Positions 1 to 6,927 of a DNA stretch of 19,873 bases are shown here, piece by piece (the first letter of the stretch is position 1; every line of letters begins with the position of its first letter). The stretch comes from an uncultured Riemerella sp. (GTDB taxonomy: Bacteria; Bacteroidota; Bacteroidia; Flavobacteriales; Weeksellaceae), in NCBI GenBank assembly GCA_938037185.1, contig CALHQK010000163.1, positions 1-19,873 of the forward strand, written 5' to 3'. Both the position numbers and the translations under genes were made by a program. The notes beneath the pieces were generated by a model that had not been told where the DNA came from, made no database searches, and worked only from the letters and a program-made list of their open reading frames with translations.

Positions 1-2
1 GG

Positions 3-209
3 GAAAATGCTCCTAATATTGGCTACTGGCGAGTAGAAGACAATAAAATAAAGGTAGAATATTTTTTATGTGGTGATAGTGGTTTTTATAAAAGAAAACA
101 AGGGGAGATAAAAGGAGACACTATTGTTTTTTACGAAAATTTTTATCATCCCTTTTATAAAGAAATTCGAGAAGAGCGATATGTATTATCTGACATGTCA
201 TTTGAGTAG
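3..209 (+). CDS. Partial CDS, C-terminal 68 residues of an unidentified protein
   Basis: An open frame runs in from the left edge and ends at TAG 207-209. It reads ENAPNIGYWRVEDNKIKV and onward to a C-terminal YVLSDMSFE. The composition is ordinary (aromatics, charged residues, a GDSGFYKRK stretch), with no stop for the full 68 codons, so I take it as the end of a real gene whose start lies outside the window. I see no membrane segment and recognise no family. The next gene on the same strand begins more than 300 bp downstream. Confidence 0.7.
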   Translation, partial: ENAPNIGYWRVEDNKIKVEYFLCGDSGFYKRKQGEIKGDTIVFYENFYHPFYKEIREERYVLSDMSFE

Positions 210-355
210 AGAAACACCCAAGTTGCAGTAACTATTTTAAAAGCGTTATTAAAACTTTTATCAAGACTTACAGAGAAAAAAACTGAAAGTTTCTATAAAC
301 CCATCAATCCAACCAGCCTCTGCCCACCCGATATACTTCAATGCTAAAATACACT

Positions 356-447
356 TATATAGTGTTAGTGTGGCTATTTATATAGCAGCAGTGCGTTAGC
401 TTATATAGCGTTAGTACGCCTCCTTATACAGCATCAGCGGAAAAGAA
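356..447. repeat. Four-unit degenerate 23-bp tandem repeat
   Basis: Four consecutive units start at 356, 379, 402 and 425, exactly 23 bp apart. Three begin TATATAG and the last TATACAG, each followed by a variable GY-rich part such as TGTTAGTGTG, CAGCAGTGCG and CGTTAGTACG. A still weaker fifth unit may precede them near 332. The 210-522 gap between genes otherwise shows only this repeat and an AT-rich promoter region. There is no open frame through it. The function is unknown; it is not CRISPR, because there are no spacers. Confidence 0.7.
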
Positions 448-494
448 ACCTTTAAAAACCTTTATTTTATTAGTGTTTTAGGGATTTTTTTTCA

Positions 495-502
495 TACTTT
501 TG
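495..502 (+). promoter_or_regulatory. Bacteroidota -7 element (TACTTTTG) for the phosphodiesterase gene
   Basis: TACTTTTG matches the TAnnTTTG -7 consensus and lies 20 bp before the ATG at 523, which would give a short leader. No good TTG is seen at the expected -33 spacing, so the call is tentative. Confidence 0.45.
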
Positions 503-522
503 TGCATTATAATATTCTTCCT

Positions 523-1785
523 ATGAAAAATTTAATGCTCCTCATTTTATCCTTTTTTACTCTTATTCCTTTTGGAACAAAAGCCCAAAATAACGCACAT
601 CCGCAGGAGAAACAATATGTTCTGCTGGTTTCTTTTGATGGATTCAGGAATGATTATCCAGAGAAATTCAACCTTCCTAATTTCCAGCAACTAAAACAAA
701 AGTCCAGCTACTCCAAAGGGCTTATCCCAAGTTTCCCGAGCAAAACTTTTCCCAATCATTACACCATCATCACAGGAATGTATCCTGGCAGCCATGGTTT
801 GGTGGACAATAAGTTTTTCTCGCCTTCGCTTCAGAAAATCTACTCCATCCCAGACCGCTCTGCTGTGCAAAATCCGGATTTCTACGGAGGAACACCGCTC
901 TGGCAGTGGTTTCAGCAGCATGGCATAAAAACGGCTTCATATTTCTGGGTAGGTTCAGAAGCGCCTATACAAGGGCAGTTTCCTACTTATTATCATATTT
1001 ATGACCAAAACATTCCTTATTCAAAACGAGTAGATGAAGTGATGAACTGGTTCCGCCTTCCGGAAGAGGACAGACCGCAGTTCGTTACCCTTTATTTTGA
1101 ATTTGTTGATAGTGCTGGACACCGCACAGGCACGAATTCAGAAGAGCTGAGAAAAGCCCTGATGGAAGCCGATGCTTTATTAGGACAGATTATCGCCGGC
1201 GTGGAGCAGTCGGGACTTCCAATTACAACCATCATTACCTCCGACCATGGAATGATAGATATGACCAGCGCCAAAGACAAACTCATCTTTACCGAAGAAA
1301 TAGAGGCCAAACTAAAAGATAAAGCAGATTTCATCAACAACGGAATGCACTGCCAGATTTACCTGAAAAATAAAAACGATAAAAAGGCTGTATATAAAGA
1401 GCTGAAAGCTTATTTCGCGGACAAGAAAGACTTCCTGAAAGTCTACAAAAAAGAAAACACCCCGAAAAAATGGCACTACCGCACCCACCCAAATATTGGC
1501 GACCTGCTGCTCATCACCGATGCACCGTATTACATGGTAAAAAATGAAAAAGACCATTGGGCTTCTCAAAAAGGCATATGGGGCACGCACGGCTACGACC
1601 CCTACTCCACTCCGGAAATGCAGGCCATCTTCTACGCTTTTGGAAAAAGAATAAAGGAAAACAACCTGATTTCCCACTTTGAGAATATCCACATCTATCC
1701 TCTTATTACCTCTCTTTTAGGGATAGAAAACCCAAAAAATATAGACGGAAAAAGAAAAGTCTTGGCTCCTATTATTAAGAAATAG
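523..1785 (+). CDS. Secreted type I phosphodiesterase/nucleotide pyrophosphatase (alkaline phosphatase superfamily)
   Basis: This is an NPP-family enzyme expected to hydrolyse phosphodiester or pyrophosphate bonds of nucleotides or related esters outside the cytoplasm. The start is taken at ATG 523, because the N-terminus from there is a clean signal peptide (MKNLMLLILSFFTLIPFGTKAQ); a GTG at 502 lies in the -7 element. All two-metal ligands of the superfamily are visible in the 420-residue product: D39 in VSFDGF, the nucleophile T75 in SKTFPNH, D196 and H200 in FVDSAGH, D241-H242 in TSDHGM, and H356 in WGTHGYDP. The length is normal for bacterial NPPs. The true substrate cannot be read from sequence. 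It converges on the DtxR-like gene, with only 3 bp between the stops. Confidence 0.92.
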   Translation: MKNLMLLILSFFTLIPFGTKAQNNAHPQEKQYVLLVSFDGFRNDYPEKFNLPNFQQLKQKSSYSKGLIPSFPSKTFPNHYTIITGMYPGSHGLVDNKFFSPSLQKIYSIPDRSAVQNPDFYGGTPLWQWFQQHGIKTASYFWVGSEAPIQGQFPTYYHIYDQNIPYSKRVDEVMNWFRLPEEDRPQFVTLYFEFVDSAGHRTGTNSEELRKALMEADALLGQIIAGVEQSGLPITTIITSDHGMIDMTSAKDKLIFTEEIEAKLKDKADFINNGMHCQIYLKNKNDKKAVYKELKAYFADKKDFLKVYKKENTPKKWHYRTHPNIGDLLLITDAPYYMVKNEKDHWASQKGIWGTHGYDPYSTPEMQAIFYAFGKRIKENNLISHFENIHIYPLITSLLGIENPKNIDGKRKVLAPIIKK

Positions 1786-1788
1786 AGG

Positions 1789-2445
1789 TTATATTTTCTC
1801 CACTAAAATTTTATCACAGACCATTTTACTCAGCGTTTCCTTCTTACCTATGCCGAAGGAAACGCTCATGGAATGGTCATATGCTTCTACTTTCAGGATT
1901 TTAATCTTAGTGTTCAGCTGTAACTCTCTTTGGCTGAGGTAAGTAAGGAACGCCTCAGAAGACTCTGTTACTGAAGCAAGGGCAACCTCATCACCAGCCT
2001 TGCATTCGCTGAGTTTCATAAGGTTCTGCTGAATGATATTTCCATCCTTGTCTGGTATAGGCTCTCCGTGGGGGTCTATTTTAGGATAGTTGAGCAGTTC
2101 ATCCATTTTATCAAAAAATAATTCGGAATGGATATGTTCCAGCTGCTCTGCTATCTGATGCACAGCCTCCCAGCCGAAACCCATCTTATGCACCAAAAAC
2201 ATCTCGGTAAGGCGGTGTTTCCTTACGATGAGTGCCGCTTCTTTCTTTCCTAAATCGGTGAGAATGATGGGTTTATAACTTTCATAAACAACCCAGTTTT
2301 TCTGCACAAATTTCTTCATCATGCTGTTTACACTGGGCATTTTAATACCGAGAAGCCTGCTCAGTTCATTTACTGTAAATGTATTTTTATCATCTATGAG
2401 ATGAAAAATAGCTTTCAGGTAGTTTTCTTCGGAAAGGGATTTCAT
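1789..2445 (-). CDS. Metal-dependent transcriptional regulator, DtxR/MntR family
   Basis: The 218-residue product is a DtxR-type repressor that binds DNA when loaded with Mn(II) or Fe(II). Residues 1-65 form the winged helix-turn-helix (EENYLKAIFHL, then NELSRLLGIKMPSVNSMMKKF). Residues 66-130 form the metal-binding and dimerisation domain, with H77, E100, E103, H104 and the family signature YPKIDPHGEPIP at about 120-131. The rest is a C-terminal FeoA/SH3-like domain (LSECKAGDEVALASV and onward), so it is a three-domain member, unlike the short Bacillus MntR. ATG 2445 fits the family N-terminus; the open frame further upstream adds 12 unrelated residues. It is divergent from a ZIP metal transporter, which suggests that it controls metal uptake. 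The exact metal is inferred only. Confidence 0.9.
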   Translation of the reverse strand: MKSLSEENYLKAIFHLIDDKNTFTVNELSRLLGIKMPSVNSMMKKFVQKNWVVYESYKPIILTDLGKKEAALIVRKHRLTEMFLVHKMGFGWEAVHQIAEQLEHIHSELFFDKMDELLNYPKIDPHGEPIPDKDGNIIQQNLMKLSECKAGDEVALASVTESSEAFLTYLSQRELQLNTKIKILKVEAYDHSMSVSFGIGKKETLSKMVCDKILVEKI

Positions 2446-2469
2446 GTTAAAGTTAGAATAAATACTCGG

Positions 2470-2477
2470 CAAAACTA
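2470..2477 (-). promoter_or_regulatory. Putative -7 element and operator of the DtxR-like gene
   Basis: On the minus strand TAGTTTTG matches TAnnTTTG, 25 bp before the ATG. On the plus strand it overlaps a small inverted repeat CAAAA-N7-TTTTG (2470-2486), which could be a metal-repressor site for the divergent transporter and regulator. The arms are only 5 bp and AT-rich, so this is weak. Confidence 0.35.
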
Positions 2478-2569
2478 ACAATTTTGAATTTATTTTCCGC
2501 CCGCCAAATCACTTTTTTTAAAATAACTTGCTAAAAATCTCTATATTTACGCTTTCTAAACCTATTGTA

Positions 2570-3394
2570 ATGATTACAGGAGAGATTTTGAATACGGAGA
2601 ATGTTTTATTCGCGTTTGGACTTACCCTTTTAGCCGGCCTTGCTACAGGAATTGGAAGCGCAATATCCTTAGTCTCAAGGACAATCAATCCTAAATTTTT
2701 AGCTGGATCTTTGGGATTTTCTGCTGGCGTGATGATTTATGTCTCGTTTGTGGATATATTTATAAAAGCAAAAGATTCGCTGACTGCTGTCTACGGAGAT
2801 AAGCTGGGCAACATCTACACCGTTATTTCTTTCTTTGCCGGCATCGGACTTATTGCATTGATTGATAAATTCATCCCTTCTTTTGAAAATCCGCACGAAA
2901 TTAAAAATACAAAGAAAAAAACATGGAACTCCCACAGCGACAAGCGGCTGCTGCGCATGGGAATGTTCTCTGCTTTGGCAATTGCAATACACAACTTCCC
3001 CGAAGGACTTGCTACTTTTACAGGGGCTCTTTCTGATCCTGCCCTTGGAGTAAGTATCACGGTTGCTATCGCTATCCACAACATCCCCGAAGGAATTACA
3101 GTAGCTATCCCAATTTATTATGCAACAAAAAGCCGAAAAAAAGCATTTTGGCTTTCGTTTCTATCTGGTTTGGCAGAGCCGGTGGGAGCAATTTTAGGCT
3201 ATTTTCTTTTGCAAAGTTTCTTTAATGCTTCTACTTTCGGAATTATTTTTGCTAGTGTGGCGGGTATAATGGTTTACATTTCCCTTGATGAACTACTGCC
3301 TACCGCTGAAGAATACGGAGAGCATCACATTGCCATAGGCGGCTTGGTTGCAGGAATGGCAGTAATGGCCGTCAGCCTTTTGCTATTTATTTAA
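2570..3394 (+). CDS. zupT: ZIP family divalent metal transporter, ZupT-like
   Basis: The 274-residue inner-membrane protein is expected to import Zn(II) and possibly Mn(II) or Fe(II). It has about eight hydrophobic segments. The two ZIP metal-transport motifs are clear: HNFPEG at 141-146 in TM4 and HNIPEG at 170-175 in TM5, followed by GLAEPVG at 200-206. A loop with His/Lys between TM3 and TM4 (about 100-125) is typical of the family. The start is placed at ATG 2570; the frame extends upstream to a TTG, but those residues do not resemble the family. The gene is divergent from the DtxR-like regulator, a sensible regulator-transporter pair, and only 31 bp precede menA, so both may be on one transcript. 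Confidence 0.9.
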   Translation: MITGEILNTENVLFAFGLTLLAGLATGIGSAISLVSRTINPKFLAGSLGFSAGVMIYVSFVDIFIKAKDSLTAVYGDKLGNIYTVISFFAGIGLIALIDKFIPSFENPHEIKNTKKKTWNSHSDKRLLRMGMFSALAIAIHNFPEGLATFTGALSDPALGVSITVAIAIHNIPEGITVAIPIYYATKSRKKAFWLSFLSGLAEPVGAILGYFLLQSFFNASTFGIIFASVAGIMVYISLDELLPTAEEYGEHHIAIGGLVAGMAVMAVSLLLFI

Positions 3395-3425
3395 AAACTA
3401 TTTTTAAAAATTAACCTTTCATAAG

Positions 3426-4352
3426 ATGACAAACTGGATACAAGCTGCAAGGCTGAGAACACTGCCGCTGTCTATTAGCGGGATTATTATTGGTTCATTT
3501 ACAGCCCGCTGGCGATTGCTCTCCGAAGGGAACAAGTGGGACTGGCAGATTTTTGCTCTTGCAATACTGGTCACTATTCTATACCAGATACTTTCCAACT
3601 TTGCTAATGACTACGGCGACGGCGTAAAAGGGACTGACCGCCTGCGAACCGAAAAAGCAGAAATCCGCATGGTAGCTTCTGGGAAGATTTCCGCGCAAAA
3701 GATGAAATCGGCTGTCATCATTACTGCTGGATTATCCCTTTTGGCAACAATCGCCCTGCTTTATAAAGCCTTTATCCCCAATCACTTATCCGAGTTTTTC
3801 ATTTTCTTAGGCTTAGGTATTTTATGTATTTTGGCTGCGATAGGCTATACCATTGGCAAAAATTCTTACGGCTATATGGGCTTGGGAGATGTGATGGTAT
3901 TTATCTTTTTTGGAATTGTTTCGGTGGGTGGAAGTTACTTTCTCTTTACCAAAACTTGGAGTTGGGATATTCTGCTTCCCGCATCAGCAGTGGGCATGCT
4001 CTCTATTGCCGTACTGAACCTAAATAACATGCGGGATATGGAAAGCGACCGCCTCTCTGGAAAAAAAACTTTTGCTCTTAGAATAGGTTTCAGAAATGCG
4101 ATGATTTATCAAATAGTGCTGATGCAGCTACCTCTTATCTTTATCCTTATATTTCTGATGATGAACAATTTGCACATAAAAAAAGGCTATTATCCATTCA
4201 TCGTGATGATTATGTTTTTCCCAATGACCGCTCTCCGCAGGAAAATCATGCAGACCAAAGCCCCAAAAGAATTAGACCCTTTTCTGAAACAAACCGCAAT
4301 AATAACATTGGCAACCGCCATTTTACTTGTCTGCGGACTAAACTTTTTTTAA
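3426..4352 (+). CDS. menA: 1,4-dihydroxy-2-naphthoate polyprenyltransferase
   Basis: This UbiA-superfamily membrane enzyme prenylates 1,4-dihydroxy-2-naphthoate to demethylmenaquinone, the membrane step of menaquinone synthesis. The 308-residue product begins MTNWIQAARLRTLPLSISG, typical of MenA. It has about eight to nine hydrophobic helices and both Asp-rich motifs that bind Mg-diphosphate: NFANDYGDGVKGTD at 58-71 and NNMRDMESD at 200-208. The GLGDVMVF loop near 152-159 is also typical. The start is ATG 3426. It follows the ZIP gene closely and ends before a strong terminator. Confidence 0.93.
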   Translation: MTNWIQAARLRTLPLSISGIIIGSFTARWRLLSEGNKWDWQIFALAILVTILYQILSNFANDYGDGVKGTDRLRTEKAEIRMVASGKISAQKMKSAVIITAGLSLLATIALLYKAFIPNHLSEFFIFLGLGILCILAAIGYTIGKNSYGYMGLGDVMVFIFFGIVSVGGSYFLFTKTWSWDILLPASAVGMLSIAVLNLNNMRDMESDRLSGKKTFALRIGFRNAMIYQIVLMQLPLIFILIFLMMNNLHIKKGYYPFIVMIMFFPMTALRRKIMQTKAPKELDPFLKQTAIITLATAILLVCGLNFF

Positions 4353-4380
4353 ACTCATCTTTAACGAAAAATAAAGTATT

Positions 4381-4417
4381 CATTGTCAAGGTTTTGTAAC
4401 TTTGACAATGATTTTTT
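4381..4417 (+). terminator. Rho-independent terminator after menA
   Basis: CATTGTCAA (4381-4389) pairs perfectly with TTGACAATG (4402-4410), with a 12-nt loop, followed by ATTTTTTG. It closes the zupT-menA transcription unit. Confidence 0.8.
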
Positions 4418-4503
4418 GTAACGAAAAAAATATTTCCTGCACTAATGTGAGTATAAAATGTATTTTATAAAAGTTAGAGTTTAAATAATTAAAATCAAGA
4501 CAA

Positions 4504-4590
4504 ATGAAAACAAGTCAAAATAAAAAAGATTTAGCGGAGATGATTACCAAGAGAAAGGATTTGGCTGGTTTTTCTTTGATAAACTTTTAA
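4504..4590 (+). CDS. Possible 28-residue leader ORF before the sigma factor
   Basis: ATG 4504 opens a short frame that encodes MKTSQNKKDLAEM and ends ...LAGFSLINF with TAA 4588-4590, 10 bp before the sigma factor start. The preceding AATTAAAATCAAGACAA is A-rich, as is usual before flavobacterial starts. The peptide is charged then hydrophobic at the end, and codon use resembles the neighbours. It could be a translated leader, a small protein, or a chance frame. Confidence 0.35.
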   Translation: MKTSQNKKDLAEMITKRKDLAGFSLINF

Positions 4591-4600
4591 AAAGCATTTT

Positions 4601-5092
4601 ATGAAAGCCGAACAGCAGCAGGAGTTTATCAAGCAACTGAATGAAAACCAGAGGATAATCCATAAAATTTGTAAAATCTACATGGACAATCCCAGCGACC
4701 ACGAAGATCTTTTTCAGGAGATTGTAATTCAGCTTTGGAAAGCCTATCCTAATTTCCGTGGAGAAGCCAAATTTTCTACTTGGGCTTACCGCATCGGGCT
4801 GAATACCGCACTAGCACTATTCCGAAAGCGGAAAAGAGATGTACCTACGGACTCCATGGAGATTCTTCCCGAGATAAAAATAGCAGAAGAAAACGATGAC
4901 CAGACCGCACAGATACAGGCGATGTATGATGCTATACACCAGCTGTCCGATGTGGAAAAAGCCCTCATCATGATGTATCTGGATGACAAGCCCTACCGAG
5001 AAATTTCTGAAATACTGGGCATAACGGAAGGAAACGCCCGTGTGAAAATGAACCGTGCAAAAGAAAAACTAAAAACCCTCATCAAAAAATAA
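4601..5092 (+). CDS. RNA polymerase sigma-70 factor, ECF subfamily
   Basis: The 163-residue protein has only the two domains of an ECF sigma factor. Region 2 spans about 18-80 (HEDLFQEIVIQLWKAYPNFRG, then FSTWAYRIGLNTAL), which binds core polymerase and the -10 element. Region 4 spans about 108-162 (LSDVEKALIMMYLDDKPYREISEILGI, then EGNARVKMNRAKEKL), which is the -35-reading HTH. ATG 4601 gives a full-length N-terminus. The downstream membrane gene begins 4 bp after the stop, so the two are almost certainly co-transcribed. The regulon is unknown. Confidence 0.92.
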   Translation: MKAEQQQEFIKQLNENQRIIHKICKIYMDNPSDHEDLFQEIVIQLWKAYPNFRGEAKFSTWAYRIGLNTALALFRKRKRDVPTDSMEILPEIKIAEENDDQTAQIQAMYDAIHQLSDVEKALIMMYLDDKPYREISEILGITEGNARVKMNRAKEKLKTLIKK

Positions 5093-5096
5093 GGCT

Positions 5097-5750
5097 ATGG
5101 ACGAATTAGAATTGTTAAAAAAAGACTGGAGAGAAAATAAATCTGATGATTTCAAAAATTATACAGAAAAAGAACTTTTCGCAATGACCAAAAAAAGGTC
5201 TGTTTCCATCGCAAAATGGGTGTTTATGATTGCTTTATTGGAGCTAGGATTTTGGTTTTTGATTGTGTATTTAATGCCTTCTTCTTCGGAAGATAAGGAA
5301 TATTATGAAGCATTAAACAGCAGCCCTCTTATAAAGGGAATATTGTATGTTTTAGGAGAGTTTGCTACTTATTTACCATATGTTTTTATAGGTTTACTTT
5401 TATATTTAAATTTTAAAATAAAAAGAGAAGAAAACCCTAAAAAACTGATGGAAAAAATCCTCCTGATGAAAAAATGTATCCAATGGTATATTAGAATATT
5501 TTTAGGAGAAGTTGTGGTGTTCTTCATCATTAGTATGATATTGGCATTTTATATAGAATATAATACTTTGAAAGCAACAGAATTAGAAGAATTATATTTT
5601 ATGATTTTCATAATGTTTATTCCTTTTTTAATGATTATTTTCATTTTTGTTTTATTCCTAAGATTTATTTATCATATCGTTTATGGAAAACTGCTACATA
5701 AACTAAAACAAAACTACGAAGAACTCAGCAAAGTGGAAAATATAGATTAA
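5097..5750 (+). CDS. Four-helix membrane protein downstream of the ECF sigma factor
   Basis: The 217-residue protein begins with a charged cytoplasmic head of about 37 residues (MDELELLKKDWRENKSDDF). Four hydrophobic helices follow at roughly 38-60, 81-107, 130-153 and 166-192, and the charged tail is HKLKQNYEELSKVENID. It is 4 bp downstream of the sigma gene. That position, and an N-terminal soluble head on a membrane body, fit a regulator or anti-sigma factor of the ECF sigma. I see no zinc-type anti-sigma motif (HxxxCxxC), so that role is an inference from position only. Confidence 0.85.
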   Translation: MDELELLKKDWRENKSDDFKNYTEKELFAMTKKRSVSIAKWVFMIALLELGFWFLIVYLMPSSSEDKEYYEALNSSPLIKGILYVLGEFATYLPYVFIGLLLYLNFKIKREENPKKLMEKILLMKKCIQWYIRIFLGEVVVFFIISMILAFYIEYNTLKATELEELYFMIFIMFIPFLMIIFIFVLFLRFIYHIVYGKLLHKLKQNYEELSKVENID

Positions 5751-5850
5751 TGAACTAAAATAATTATGTTCTTTGATATATCCGGTTATGCAACATTCAA
5801 ATTACACCAACAATATACAAGTACATAAAATCCAATATATTAAAAATAAA

Positions 5851-5882
5851 AAAATCCAAGACTTATAAGAATCTTGGATTTT
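5851..5882. terminator. Bidirectional terminator next to the tRNA remnant
   Basis: AAAATCCAAGA (5851-5861) pairs with TCTTGGATTTT (5872-5882) around a 10-nt loop containing CTTATAAG. T-runs on both strands allow it to end the sigma operon (plus) and the original tRNA transcript (minus). Confidence 0.75.
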
Positions 5883-5884
5883 TG

Positions 5885-5912
5885 TGGGTTCTAAGGGATT
5901 CGAACCCCTGAC
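5885..5912 (-). other. tRNA 3'-end fragment, putative attachment site of the island
   Basis: Read on the minus strand, the segment is GTC, then a T arm AGGGG-TTCGAAT-CCCTT (5 bp stem with one G-T pair), then AGAACCC and the discriminator A. That is the 3' quarter of a tRNA. The matching acceptor 5' strand GGGTTCT, D arm and anticodon arm are not present to the right, where AT-rich DNA follows directly. CCA is not encoded. This is the expected att duplicate left when an element integrates into a tRNA 3' end. The orientation predicts the intact tRNA to the right of the window. The amino acid cannot be assigned from this part. Confidence 0.75.
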
Positions 5913-5930
5913 TAATAATATTTCTTACTC

Positions 5931-6000
5931 ATTATGTTAGGAGTTTTTAAATTTGGATGTATGCCTAAAAGTATGCCTTTCATAAAACTCCTAACATAAT
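5931..6000. repeat. 17-bp perfect inverted repeat at the island end with inner direct repeats
   Basis: ATTATGTTAGGAGTTTT (5931-5947) and its exact reverse complement (5984-6000) flank a core holding two GTATGCC copies 12 bp apart (5959-5965, 5971-5977). It lies just inside the tRNA fragment, so recombinase arm-type or excisionase sites are plausible. A 16/17 copy of the right arm lies at 16292-16308. The rest of the 5751-6159 gap holds only AT-rich DNA and a small TTGTAT-N4-ATACAA hairpin (6138-6153) after the next minus-strand gene. Confidence 0.7.
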
Positions 6001-6159
6001 AATAGTAGAAAAAAAAATATTATTTCTATTATAGTTCATAATTAAGTTATTAATAATTTTAGATGTGTTTATTTCTCAGATTGTAATTTACTCTTTTGAG
6101 GATTTTCAATTCTCCTTATTTAATTAACCATGCTTAATTGTATCTTAATACAAATTTTA

Positions 6160-6552
6160 CTACTCCATTAACTTTATCAGATGCTTATAGGTTCCATAAA
6201 CCACCTCTATACAATCAGATTTAGGAATCATCCATAATTCTATATCTTCTATGAAATATACTATTTTATCTTTATGAACTAACTTAATATTATTAAAATA
6301 CTCTGCTAAGCCTTTATAGAATTTGTCTAATTCCTTTTGATTATCAAACCTATACATTATTCTAACCACTTGAAGAATATCTAAACTGAATAACATTTCT
6401 ACACTTTTGGGAACTGCTCCTAAGAAGCTAATATCTTCTAAATAAAGATAATTGTCCATACCTAGAATATCTTCCTTATCCAAAACTTCTAAACTAAACT
6501 CCCATTGTTCATAATCTAATCCCAATAGGAATGGTAAATTTCCTTTTTCCAT
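6160..6552 (-). CDS. Small acidic hypothetical protein (130 residues)
   Basis: The product begins MEKGNLPFLLGLDYEQW. ATG 6552 is preferred over a GTG at 6582, which lies inside the terminator hairpin of the upstream gene. The protein is soluble, rich in acidic and aromatic residues, with no signal peptide or membrane helix (EDISFLGAVPKSVEMLFSLD, later IELWMIPKSDCIEVVYG). I do not recognise the family. Size, acidity and position at the end of a string of small unknowns resemble immunity genes of contact-dependent toxins, but no toxin is nearby, so this is only a suggestion. Transcription is leftward, toward the island edge. Confidence 0.65.
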   Translation of the reverse strand: MEKGNLPFLLGLDYEQWEFSLEVLDKEDILGMDNYLYLEDISFLGAVPKSVEMLFSLDILQVVRIMYRFDNQKELDKFYKGLAEYFNNIKLVHKDKIVYFIEDIELWMIPKSDCIEVVYGTYKHLIKLME

Positions 6553-6574
6553 ATATTTACTTTTGGGATATAAA

Positions 6575-6603
6575 AAAACCACTCTTTTTGGAGTGGCTTT
6601 TTT
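6575..6603 (-). terminator. Terminator between the two small minus-strand genes
   Basis: CCACTC (6579-6584) pairs with GAGTGG (6591-6596). On the minus strand the hairpin is followed by a run of seven T, so it ends the transcript of the 6616-6927 gene. Confidence 0.7.
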
Positions 6604-6615
6604 ATGTATAATCTA

Positions 6616-6927
6616 TTAAGATTTTACAAAAATTCTTTTTAGTTCTAATAAATATTTTAATTCTTCCTTGCATAAATTCAAATATTCCTCATTATGATAT
6701 TCAATCTGTCCATCCTCATCTAATCCAATCATAATACCCCCATATTCTTGTTGAATATCTAAAATCCATTGATTTCTCATCTTTCTATTCTTTTTTATTT
6801 TATCATATTCTTCTAACAATTTTATATAATATTCAAGTGAATATCCTATTTTCATATTTAATGAAAAATAAATCATTCTAAATATATTAGCTCCTGGTAA
6901 TTGCCAGTCTATTATATCTCTCCCCAT
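6616..6927 (-). CDS. Small hypothetical protein (103 residues), overlapping the Sel1 gene
   Basis: From ATG 6927 the product is MGRDIIDWQLPGANIFRMIYF and onward, ending LKYLLELKRIFVKS. It is soluble, mixed-charge, and not recognised. With this start it overlaps the end of the upstream Sel1-repeat gene by 41 bp in another frame, which is long. A second ATG at 6876 (MIYFSLNMKIGYS) would remove the overlap and give 86 residues. The N-terminal part from 6927 reads like normal protein, so I keep it, with doubt. A terminator follows the stop. It could be an immunity-like or Sel1-associated partner. Confidence 0.6.
   Translation of the reverse strand: MGRDIIDWQLPGANIFRMIYFSLNMKIGYSLEYYIKLLEEYDKIKKNRKMRNQWILDIQQEYGGIMIGLDEDGQIEYHNEEYLNLCKEELKYLLELKRIFVKS

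Noticed and set aside
356..447. Possible CRISPR array upstream of the phosphodiesterase gene
   Set aside because: The units are contiguous 23-bp tandem repeats with no spacers, they drift in sequence, and no cas gene is near.
5885..5912. Complete tRNA gene
   Set aside because: Only the T arm and 3' acceptor strand are present; no anticodon or D arm can be found to the right.
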